A stretch of 64,000 nt of DNA from an uncultured Polaribacter sp. GTDB lineage: Bacteria; Bacteroidota; Bacteroidia; Flavobacteriales; Flavobacteriaceae. Positions 8,989-16,462 of this stretch are shown here, piece by piece. Positions within the stretch are counted from its first letter, which is position 1. Every line of letters starts with the position of its first letter. The notes under the pieces were generated by a model. The model made no database searches, had not been told where the DNA came from, and saw only the letters and a program-made list of their open reading frames with translations. Position numbers and translations under genes: made by a program. The stretch spans positions 38,912 through 102,911 of the forward strand of contig NZ_CANMVP010000019.1 in assembly GCF_947501385.1 (NCBI RefSeq), given 5' to 3'.

Positions 8989-9056
8989 CAAATCTAAATA
9001 AAATTTTCACACTATGCAAACGTTTGCGTTAAATTGAATTTTATTAGATATATTTG
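8989..9056. promoter_or_regulatory. divergent promoters sharing a GCAAACGTTTGC operator
   Basis: A perfect 12-bp palindrome, GCAAACGTTTGC, lies at 9016-9027. Its right half supplies TTTG (9023-9026), 22 bp from a plus-strand -7 box TATATTTG at 9049-9056 that serves lacI. Its left half supplies TTTG on the minus strand (9017-9020), 20 bp from a minus-strand -7 box TAGATTTG at 8989-8996 that serves the symporter operon. One repressor dimer could close both promoters. The same core recurs upstream of susC at 19621-19632. Confidence 0.75.
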
Positions 9057-9185
9057 TATTATAAAAAAGCTCTAACTTTGCTTATCTTGTAATATAATTA
9101 GTGATAGCAACTTGTCACTTAAAGACTAACAGCAAGTTTGCCAATAAAATAACTGTATTTTAGAGCAATATTTTGAGTACACCGT

Positions 9186-10208
9186 ATGAAAAACAGAATT
9201 ACCTTAAAAGATTTAGCTAAAGATCTTAATCTATCTCCTTCAACTATTTCTAGAGCTTTGGGAAATCATCCTGCCATTAGTGATGCGACTAAAAAAAGAG
9301 TTCAAAAAAAAGCAGATACTTTGGGTTTTACCCCGAATTCTATAGCCTCTAGTTTTAGAATGAAAAAAACGCGGTCTTTAGGTATTATTGTTCCTAGAAT
9401 AGACATACACTTTCACTCACTTGTTATTAGTGGTATTGAAGATTATGCTTATAAAAACAATTATAACGTTACTATTTTTCAATCTAAAAACTCTCTTAAA
9501 AGAGAAAAAGAAATTACTAAAATTCTTCAAACTAGAATGGTCGATGGTGTCATTGGTTGTTTAAGTATAGAAACCAAAAGTTGTGATCATTTTAAAAAAT
9601 TTGATAAACTTGGTGTTCCGCTTGTTTTTTATGATAGAGTTCCTACTGATTTTGATGCAAATAAAATTGTAATTAACGATTTTGAATCTGCTTATACAGC
9701 TACAAAACATTTGATAAAAAGTGGCTGCAAGAGAATAGGTCATATTGCAGGTAACCAAACAACTACTATATTTAACGCTCGTTTAGAGGGGTATAAAGCT
9801 GCTTTAAAAAAATATAAATTACCAATAGACGAAGCTCTAATTATGCACACTAATAATTTAAGTTATGACGAAGGTGTAAACTGTGCTAAAAAATATTTAG
9901 CACTACCTGAACTACCAGACGGTATCTTTTGTGCGAATGATTATACAGCAGTAAGTGTTATTCAAGTTTTTAGAAAAGGAGGAATTAACATTCCGCAACA
10001 AGTGGCTATTGTAGGATTTAGTAACTATCCTATTTCTAGAATTATTGAGCCCAATTTAACAACAATTAATGACCGCGCGTTCCAAATGGGTGAAGCTTCA
10101 ACAAAATTATTAATTCGTAAAATAGAAGATGATAACGATATTATAGATTCTGAAATAATAACTCTAAAAACCGAGTTGATTATTCGAGAATCATCTAAAT
10201 TGAATTGA
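9186..10208 (+). CDS. LacI-family repressor of the GlcNAc/chitin locus
   Basis: The 340-aa regulator has a textbook LacI HTH (ITLKDLAKDLNLSPSTISRA, residues 4-23), the hinge helix near 45-55 (NSIASSFRMKKTRSLG) and a ligand domain of the Peripla_BP_3 type (about 60-335), including GCKRIGHIAGN and DGIFCANDYTAV. It is divergent from the symporter-nagA-GH20 operon and convergent with the susC operon. A LacI-type palindrome sits on its own promoter and on both operon promoters, so it is the best candidate regulator of the whole locus, including autoregulation. The inducer is presumably GlcNAc or GlcN-6-P; that is inference. The leader is about 120 nt. Confidence 0.88.
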   Translation: MKNRITLKDLAKDLNLSPSTISRALGNHPAISDATKKRVQKKADTLGFTPNSIASSFRMKKTRSLGIIVPRIDIHFHSLVISGIEDYAYKNNYNVTIFQSKNSLKREKEITKILQTRMVDGVIGCLSIETKSCDHFKKFDKLGVPLVFYDRVPTDFDANKIVINDFESAYTATKHLIKSGCKRIGHIAGNQTTTIFNARLEGYKAALKKYKLPIDEALIMHTNNLSYDEGVNCAKKYLALPELPDGIFCANDYTAVSVIQVFRKGGINIPQQVAIVGFSNYPISRIIEPNLTTINDRAFQMGEASTKLLIRKIEDDNDIIDSEIITLKTELIIRESSKLN

Positions 10209-10227
10209 GTAAACAGGCAATATTTAA

Positions 10228-10277
10228 CACATAGCAACATAGAAAACATAGGCTATGTGAAACTATGTTACTATGTG
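10228..10277. repeat. 50-nt hairpin repeat between convergent genes (copy 2)
   Basis: CACATAGCAACATAG (10228-10242) pairs with CTATGTTACTATGTG (10263-10277) with one mismatch, and an inner CATAGGCTATG forms a second small stem. It lies between convergent lacI and GH20 stop codons and may end both transcripts. It shares its ends and length with the repeat at 911-960. Confidence 0.65.
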
Positions 10278-10304
10278 ATGAAAAATAATTTATATAAATA
10301 CAAT

Positions 10305-11900
10305 TTACTTCAACTTCACCAAACGATCTCTCAAAACATGTACAGCTTGCACTCTTAATTCGTTTTGTTCTTCTAATTCAGAATCATATAGAAATCCTTT
10401 GTTTAAATTGATAAATCGCATATTTAATACTTCCGCTTCTTTTAAAATAGCATCTAATCTTTCAACCAAAATAGGAGTTTGGGAAATTTTAAAACCAACT
10501 GAATTATATTGAGATTCTACGGCTCTAAAATCTAAATAATGAATTCTTAAATCTGCCATCAATTTAAAATGATTCAATTCTTTCTCATTTCTTTTAGGTT
10601 TTAGCTTCACTAACTCGTCTCTTATTTTACAATAATCAAGAATCATTGATTTGATGTTATCACTTTTGGTTGGTTTTCCATTTTTAATCAATTCTGGAGA
10701 AGCAAATAAAAATTTTGAGAAGATTTGAGCATCATTAGAATTTAATCCAAATCTATTTTTAGCATATTCTAAAACAAATTCCTTTGGTTTGATAGGTGTT
10801 TTACTTTCCAAAGCGGCGGCGTAACTGGCAATTAAAATACGAAAACCAGCAAGTGGATAAGTGTTTCTTACTTGCACCATATCTATAACATCATAATTAA
10901 CATCCCAAGTAAAACCATAAACACCAGTTGTAGACCAAGAAGTCATTACAATACCTTGATAATTTGCTTCACGAGCATACGGAATAAATTCTTTCTGATT
11001 TTTAAAATGTGTTGTCCAATCTGTAACATACCAATTGTCTGGATGACAACGTATGGCTGGAGCTCCCCAAAAAGTAAAACCCTGTTTTTGAAGATTCGGA
11101 ATATCACCAAAATGATTTATTTTCCAACCATAATTCCAGTCTACAAAAATGGTCTCTTTTGGTAATTCTGACGCTGCTTCTGGATATTTTAATATAATAT
11201 CTGCCCACATTACTGGCTTTTTCCCTAAAGAAATTACCAAGTCTGCAATCATTTTCATATGATCTACAAACAATTTTGATTTTCCTTCTTTTGCCACTTT
11301 TTGTTTGCATTTATCACAATGCCCTAGTAAATAAGTTTCATCTCCGCCAATATGAATATACTTTGAATTATGTGTTTCTGAAAGATCACGAAACAATTCA
11401 GCAAATAACTCTTTATTGTCCTCAACTTCCATAGGACAAAGTTGCGAAATGTCTTTCCTGTCTTCTTTAAGGTTACTATATCTAGTGTTTCGAAGTATAT
11501 ATTCTACATGACCTAATGTTTGTTGTAGCGGAATCACATCCATATCTAATTTTTCACAATGCGCAATAAAGTCTTTTATCTCTGCTCTAGTGTAAGAATA
11601 TCTGTTTGAAATAGCCACATGATTTTCAAAAGGATAGGTTCCTTCCCATTCTAAAACTAATGTATTCATGCCCATTTTAGAAAGCTCACTAGCAAACTCT
11701 TTTAGTGCTTTAGGCGTCATCACTTGGATTCGTAAATCTAAATGAAACCCTTTGACTTTAAAGTTTTTAGTGTTTTTAAGAAAATCTATTTTTACAGCTT
11801 GTTGCGCTGATACAGTTGTTGTTTTAAATAACACCAGATTTATGAGGAATAAAAAGGTTAAGAAAAATCTAGTATCTATTTTTTTATTTGTTTTAAACAT
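10305..11900 (-). CDS. GH20-like hexosaminidase (second paralogue)
   Basis: The 531-aa exported glycosidase has a GH20-type barrel. A signal peptide covers residues 11-33 (FFLTFLFLINLVLF...VSAQ). GH20 blocks are KGFHLDLRIQVMTP, GMNTLVLEWEGTYPF, and the Asp-Glu catalytic pair in YIHIGGDETYLLG near residue 192, with HCDKCK just after it. It lacks the GH20b domain present in the other paralogue and carries instead a helical C-terminal extension of about 170 residues. This resembles hexosaminidase-D-like GH20 proteins. It is the last gene of the susC operon, 90 bp after nagB. Specificity (GlcNAc or GalNAc, exo-activity) cannot be read from sequence. Confidence 0.82.
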   Translation of the reverse strand: MFKTNKKIDTRFFLTFLFLINLVLFKTTTVSAQQAVKIDFLKNTKNFKVKGFHLDLRIQVMTPKALKEFASELSKMGMNTLVLEWEGTYPFENHVAISNRYSYTRAEIKDFIAHCEKLDMDVIPLQQTLGHVEYILRNTRYSNLKEDRKDISQLCPMEVEDNKELFAELFRDLSETHNSKYIHIGGDETYLLGHCDKCKQKVAKEGKSKLFVDHMKMIADLVISLGKKPVMWADIILKYPEAASELPKETIFVDWNYGWKINHFGDIPNLQKQGFTFWGAPAIRCHPDNWYVTDWTTHFKNQKEFIPYAREANYQGIVMTSWSTTGVYGFTWDVNYDVIDMVQVRNTYPLAGFRILIASYAAALESKTPIKPKEFVLEYAKNRFGLNSNDAQIFSKFLFASPELIKNGKPTKSDNIKSMILDYCKIRDELVKLKPKRNEKELNHFKLMADLRIHYLDFRAVESQYNSVGFKISQTPILVERLDAILKEAEVLNMRFINLNKGFLYDSELEEQNELRVQAVHVLRDRLVKLK

Positions 11901-11991
11901 AAGCTTTAATGTTAGGCATATTTAGAGCACAAAAATTTAAGTAATCTAATGATAATTGATAACTAAAGTCATTTTATTACTTGTTAATTTT

Positions 11992-12759
11992 TCAAAGGGC
12001 ATTTATAAAATCTTTATTTTTTTTAAATGCTTTTTGATCAAAATAAAAGGTACAATTTGGATGTGTTGTTAAAATTGAAGCTGGGCAAGCTGTTGAAATT
12101 ACGCCAGAAAGAGTATTTTTTACCGCTTCACTTTTTTTACTTCCCACAACCACACAAAACAAATTAGCACCATTCATAAGTGTTGGAATGGTTAATGTTA
12201 TTGCCGTTTTTGGAACATCTATAATCGTATCAAAACAACCATCATTTACTTGTTGCATGCGACAGGCATCATCTAATTGTACCATTTTAATAACTTCTGG
12301 ATCGTTAAAATTTGCTACTGGCGGATCATTAAATGCAATATGACCATTTTCACCAATTCCTAAACAAACAATATCTATTGGTGTTTTAGTTAGTAATTTT
12401 TCATATCTCTCAATTTCTTCTGAGATCCCATTGTGTACATTAATGGTATGTACTTCTTGAATCTTAACTTTAGAAAAAAGTTTCTTATTTAAATAAGATG
12501 AAAATAATTCAGGAGCATTGGGCTGTAGACCAATGTATTCGTCCATATGAAAGGCAACTATTTTACTCCAATCAATTAAAGTTGATTTTGTTAAATAATT
12601 TAATACTGCATCTTGAGAAGGTGCTGCAGCAAAAATAATGCGAACTTTATCTTTAACACCTTGTAATTTTACAATACAATCTTCTAATGCTTTTCCGGCA
12701 GCATTACCAGTTTCTCTTTTGTTTGGAAAAATATTAATTTTTTGATCTAAATTTGACAT
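11992..12759 (-). CDS. nagB: glucosamine-6-phosphate deaminase NagB
   Basis: NagB converts glucosamine-6-phosphate to fructose-6-phosphate and ammonia, completing GlcNAc catabolism. The 255-aa protein has the family signatures FAAAPSQDAVLNYL (phosphate loop), VAFHMDEYIGL (catalytic Asp) and CLGIGENGHIAFNDPP (catalytic Asp/His region), plus TLTIPTLMNG and the late ACPASILTTH. The length is slightly below the usual 260-270 aa. It sits inside the susC operon and not with nagA, so the two catabolic enzymes are split between two operons that share one operator sequence. Confidence 0.94.
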   Translation of the reverse strand: MSNLDQKINIFPNKRETGNAAGKALEDCIVKLQGVKDKVRIIFAAAPSQDAVLNYLTKSTLIDWSKIVAFHMDEYIGLQPNAPELFSSYLNKKLFSKVKIQEVHTINVHNGISEEIERYEKLLTKTPIDIVCLGIGENGHIAFNDPPVANFNDPEVIKMVQLDDACRMQQVNDGCFDTIIDVPKTAITLTIPTLMNGANLFCVVVGSKKSEAVKNTLSGVISTACPASILTTHPNCTFYFDQKAFKKNKDFINAL

Positions 12760-12840
12760 TATTTGTTTGTATTTAGGGGAGATTTAACTATTAGAAATAG
12801 TACTTAATTGAGAAAAAAGTTCGAAAATCATTCAATAGTA

Positions 12841-13593
12841 TTATAAAATTTCTATCCGCTCGATAATCATTTCTGCTGATTCTTTATTTGTTGGTGCATT
12901 TCCTCTAAACAACCATAAATTTATTTTAAATCGTTCTTCATTTTCTGGCGGAATATTAGTTCCTGTATACGTCCAAGTACTAATGATGTCTTTACTATCA
13001 GGATTTAAAGTATGCCCTTGATAACTGCCGAATTCAATCTTATCGGCTTGCCAATCGAAAAAATGAGTGGATAAATTGCTAGTCAAATTTAAATTATATC
13101 TCGTTTTATTTCCAGAAATGTAAGAAGGCTGCACTGCAAATTGAGAATTCTGATTATTTGTTTCTGACCATCTAGAAAACTCTATATCAATTTCTTCATC
13201 ATCATTTTTATACGTAAATAAACCACCAACAACATTTTCATCTAATTGGTCTACTCTACTTGCCACATAAATTACATATTTTTTAAAACCGTAAGTTTTT
13301 CTTAATGTAATGCCAGAACAATACCAATTACCCCCTTTTTCTATAATTTTAAGGTGCAATCTACCTTCGTTATCCACCCAAACGTTATCTTCTGAATTAG
13401 AAAATAAATTTGGTCCTGGGCCTTGTTTTTTAGCATCAGAAGTGCGTACAATCCATTCAAAACCAGAAAAGTTAATGACTCTTGTTGTTGGTTCTTGTGC
13501 TACTGGTTCTTCTTTACTCTTATCGCAAGAACTTACAGTAGTAAAAATAAAAGCTACATAAATTACAATATTTATAGAATATTTCATTGACAA
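12841..13593 (-). CDS. GH16-like (concanavalin-fold) lipoprotein
   Basis: The 250-aa product has a lipoprotein signal with lipobox Cys23 (TTVSSC) and a beta-rich jelly-roll domain. Residues 134-138 are EIDIE within DDEEIDIEFSRW, the ExDxE catalytic motif of family GH16 with nucleophile, assisting Asp and acid/base all present. YGFKKYVIYVASRVDQLDENVVGGLF upstream of it is also GH16-like. It is probably a surface or outer-membrane-anchored endo-glycanase or glycan-binding protein. It lies 11 bp after the fasciclin gene and before nagB in the susC operon. GH16 enzymes normally cut beta-glucans or galactans, so its role in a GlcNAc operon is unclear. Met3 is an alternative start. Confidence 0.7.
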   Translation of the reverse strand: MSMKYSINIVIYVAFIFTTVSSCDKSKEEPVAQEPTTRVINFSGFEWIVRTSDAKKQGPGPNLFSNSEDNVWVDNEGRLHLKIIEKGGNWYCSGITLRKTYGFKKYVIYVASRVDQLDENVVGGLFTYKNDDEEIDIEFSRWSETNNQNSQFAVQPSYISGNKTRYNLNLTSNLSTHFFDWQADKIEFGSYQGHTLNPDSKDIISTWTYTGTNIPPENEERFKINLWLFRGNAPTNKESAEMIIERIEIL

Positions 13594-13604
13594 ATTTAGA
13601 TTCT

Positions 13605-15047
13605 TTACTGTATTGTAATGTTTATATCGAATGCAGCTAAAGTTGCGCCTGCCTTATCTTTACCAGCTACAGTAATTGCATCTTGAGTACCAGTACCGTT
13701 GTTGATGTAAACCACATTCATAACATCTATGTCTTCTTGAGTAAATGAATCACCCACTTGCAGAATACTTGCACCTCTCACCAACCAACCATTTTGTGGT
13801 GCTTGTTGAATGCTAAAACTAATGTCTGCTGGTATAGATCCAGAAACCTCTAAAACATTTTTATTTAAAGCATACGCTTCACCACTTGCCACCGAAAATC
13901 CAGTATTTTTTTCAATGATTAAAGTCGTATTTCCAGAAGCAAAACGTGCAATTAACATGGGTGCATTATTACCTCCAGTATTTTCTTTAGTCCAAAATTC
14001 ATCAGTTTCATCTTTACCCTCTTCTTGGTCCAACATAAATGCTATTTTTCCGTTGTGTGTTAAACCTTTATAATAATCAATCAGATCAAATTCAAACGTA
14101 GCTATTTTTGATGTTGTTATAGTTGCGATTCTATCTGTTGTTGGAAACGGTGCATTGTTAAAGTTGATTCCTACTTCTGTCCAAAGTGTATCTTTTACTT
14201 CATAAATATCAAAATCGATTCCTTTAGCTGCTGTAAACTTTACGTCTAATTCTAAATTCATCTCTACCACAACACCAGGTTTGTCAAAATCTTTTAAATT
14301 GAACATTAAAAATCCTTTTCTTAAAAAGTCTGTATTTGCAGCACTTTTTACTCTAATTCTATCTGCGGAACCATAGTTTGTACCTGAATTACTTCCTCCA
14401 TTTACATACGTATCTGCGATAGCAAATATGGTATCTCTTACCACTTCTGGGTCTGGTGTGTTTGAAGTTGAACGTGCAGAAAAGTAAACAATTGATGATA
14501 GTACATGAATTACACCATTTGTTGGCTTTAAGTTTGAGGTAATTATTTCCCATTGCTTGTTAGTTCCTTCATTAATAAGACCTGTGTAAGCGCTTGTACG
14601 AGATAAATAAATTGTTTGTCCATTTTCACTAGGATACGGCAAGGGATTGTTACGTTCACTTATATTTGGATCATCAAAAGATACCACAGCATTTACAATG
14701 TGATACTTAATGGCATTCCGTAAAATTGGAACTGGAACTTCAGATAAGTCTTGATACGAATTATCTGTAAGGTATTTTTTAAAAGCCTCATTTGTTGGTG
14801 CTATAAAGGTTCTTTTTGAACTAGACTCATATAAATTTTGAGTTTCAGTAAGTTTTATAGCTTCTTCTAACAAAGCCAAAGAATCATTTTTTTGAATATA
14901 TGCCCAAGCATTGATATCTAATTCAGCTGTTGAACCTGAATTTTTGTATGAAAAATCTTCTTGAATTTCACAACTAAAAAACGCACTTAAAACAACCGAA
15001 AAGAAGACTCCCATTGCAGCATATAGCAATATCTTATTATTTTTCAT
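13605..15047 (-). CDS. fasciclin + CBM96/DNRLRE + cadherin-like surface lipoprotein
   Basis: The 480-aa surface protein occupies the position where SusE/F-type glycan-binding proteins usually sit. Domains in order are: a lipoprotein signal with Cys26 (SAFFSC); a fasciclin (FAS1) domain, about 44-168, with FIAPTNEAF and NGVIHVLSSIVYF; a CBM96/DNRLRE-type module, about 200-365, beginning IADTYVNGGSNSGTNYGSAD with the RKGFLMFNL strand; and a C-terminal cadherin/CSPG-like repeat, about 380-480 (GWLVRGASILQVGDSFTQED). No catalytic motif is visible. From context it probably captures polysaccharide at the cell surface for SusCD. Domain assignments are by motif; binding is inferred. Confidence 0.75.
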   Translation of the reverse strand: MKNNKILLYAAMGVFFSVVLSAFFSCEIQEDFSYKNSGSTAELDINAWAYIQKNDSLALLEEAIKLTETQNLYESSSKRTFIAPTNEAFKKYLTDNSYQDLSEVPVPILRNAIKYHIVNAVVSFDDPNISERNNPLPYPSENGQTIYLSRTSAYTGLINEGTNKQWEIITSNLKPTNGVIHVLSSIVYFSARSTSNTPDPEVVRDTIFAIADTYVNGGSNSGTNYGSADRIRVKSAANTDFLRKGFLMFNLKDFDKPGVVVEMNLELDVKFTAAKGIDFDIYEVKDTLWTEVGINFNNAPFPTTDRIATITTSKIATFEFDLIDYYKGLTHNGKIAFMLDQEEGKDETDEFWTKENTGGNNAPMLIARFASGNTTLIIEKNTGFSVASGEAYALNKNVLEVSGSIPADISFSIQQAPQNGWLVRGASILQVGDSFTQEDIDVMNVVYINNGTGTQDAITVAGKDKAGATLAAFDINITIQ

Positions 15048-15075
15048 TTTCTTGAGTTTAAATTATTATGTTTTA

Positions 15076-16452
15076 TTATTTATAGAATGAATTTTGCTCT
15101 AAATTAGGATTTCTATTGATTGCATCTTCGTGAATAGGCCATACTAGATTCGCCTCGTCACTTAATCCGTTTATAGGATTCATGGTACTAATAGCTCTAC
15201 CTGTTCTTACCAAATCGAACCATCTGTGTCCTTCAAAAGATAATTCTATTGATCTTTCATGAAGTATTGCCGTTTCTAAGTCTCCGTATAAATTATTGGC
15301 TTCTATTAGGTTTAATTCTGGTAAGTCTGCTCTTTCACGAATTAAATTTAGCAGTCTTAAAGCTTCATTTGTATCGCCTAATTTATTGTGTGCTTCTGCT
15401 TTTAGAAGCATAATATCTGCCAAACGTACCAATACAATATTATTTGCTGATGGATCTGCGCTTTCATCATTAAAACCTTGTCCGAAGAATTTCCAAATTT
15501 TTCTTGGATCTGCGGCAGTAGTGTCATAAATAAGATCTTTTCTTAAATCTCCGTCTTCAAAAGAATTTCTAAAAGAAACACTTGGAAAATAATCACTATC
15601 TGAACCAATAGCATATAAAATGCGCAGTGCATTCGTCTGAACTTCATTATAACCAACTTCAAAAATACTTTCATTCGAATACCCAGAAGTAAAAATTTTA
15701 GACCAATCGTTTATAGTAACTAAAGAATAAAGCGGATTTGCAATTACTTTTTCTGCAGATTCAATAGCATTTTCATACTCTTTTCTCCACATATAGACTT
15801 GTGTTAAAAAAGCATGTGCTGCGCCTTGAGTAAAAAGTATTCTCGTATTGTCTCCAGAAAAATTATCTCTACAATTTTCAGAGGCAAAAACTAAATCTTC
15901 CACTACTTGATTTAATACGAGTTCTTTATCTGTTTTAGAAATAAAGAATTCTTGTTCAACACTTTCATAGGGTACTGTTACCAGGGGTACATCGCCCCAA
16001 ACTCTTACTGCATAAAAATAAGAGAGTGCTCTTAGGGCTCTTGCTTGCGCAATAAGTTGTAGGCTAAATTCACTTTCAGTTTCAAATACTGAAGGAATGT
16101 ATTTAATGGCATAATTGGCACGACTTATAGTTTCATAAATAGTATTCCAACTTGCAGAAGTGATATCTTGACTTAATGTGTTTTGTTGCAAGGCTAAAGG
16201 ATCTCCTGAATGATTGGTGTTCACAGCATCTGCTCTACCTTCTCCCCAATAAGAAAAATTAATTCGAAATATAGACTGTGTAGCGTCATAAATGCCATAA
16301 ACTCCTGCTTGGGCATCACTGGAGGTCTTGTAAAATCCTTCTCCAGAAAAACTACTCACTGGATCTTTGTCTAATATATCTGAACAGGAAAATATAACTC
16401 CTATAATTAATCCGTAGTATAAGGTTCTTTTAATCTTTTTTATATTTTTCAT
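15076..16452 (-). CDS. susD: SusD/RagB-family glycan-binding lipoprotein
   Basis: The 458-aa outer-membrane lipoprotein partners SusC as the lid that captures oligosaccharide. The lipobox Cys follows GVIFSCSDILDKDPVSSF, the typical SusD N-terminus. TPR-type helices follow (SRANYAIKYI, ARALRALSYFYAVRVWGDVPLV), and the C-terminal block LLKAEAHNKLGDTNEALRLL...ERSIELSFEGHRWFDLVR is diagnostic for SusD. The length is normal. It lies 10 bp after susC. Ligand specificity is not visible; amino-sugar glycan is inferred from nagA/nagB/GH20 in the locus. Confidence 0.93.
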   Translation of the reverse strand: MKNIKKIKRTLYYGLIIGVIFSCSDILDKDPVSSFSGEGFYKTSSDAQAGVYGIYDATQSIFRINFSYWGEGRADAVNTNHSGDPLALQQNTLSQDITSASWNTIYETISRANYAIKYIPSVFETESEFSLQLIAQARALRALSYFYAVRVWGDVPLVTVPYESVEQEFFISKTDKELVLNQVVEDLVFASENCRDNFSGDNTRILFTQGAAHAFLTQVYMWRKEYENAIESAEKVIANPLYSLVTINDWSKIFTSGYSNESIFEVGYNEVQTNALRILYAIGSDSDYFPSVSFRNSFEDGDLRKDLIYDTTAADPRKIWKFFGQGFNDESADPSANNIVLVRLADIMLLKAEAHNKLGDTNEALRLLNLIRERADLPELNLIEANNLYGDLETAILHERSIELSFEGHRWFDLVRTGRAISTMNPINGLSDEANLVWPIHEDAINRNPNLEQNSFYK

Positions 16453-16462
16453 AATTCGTTAT

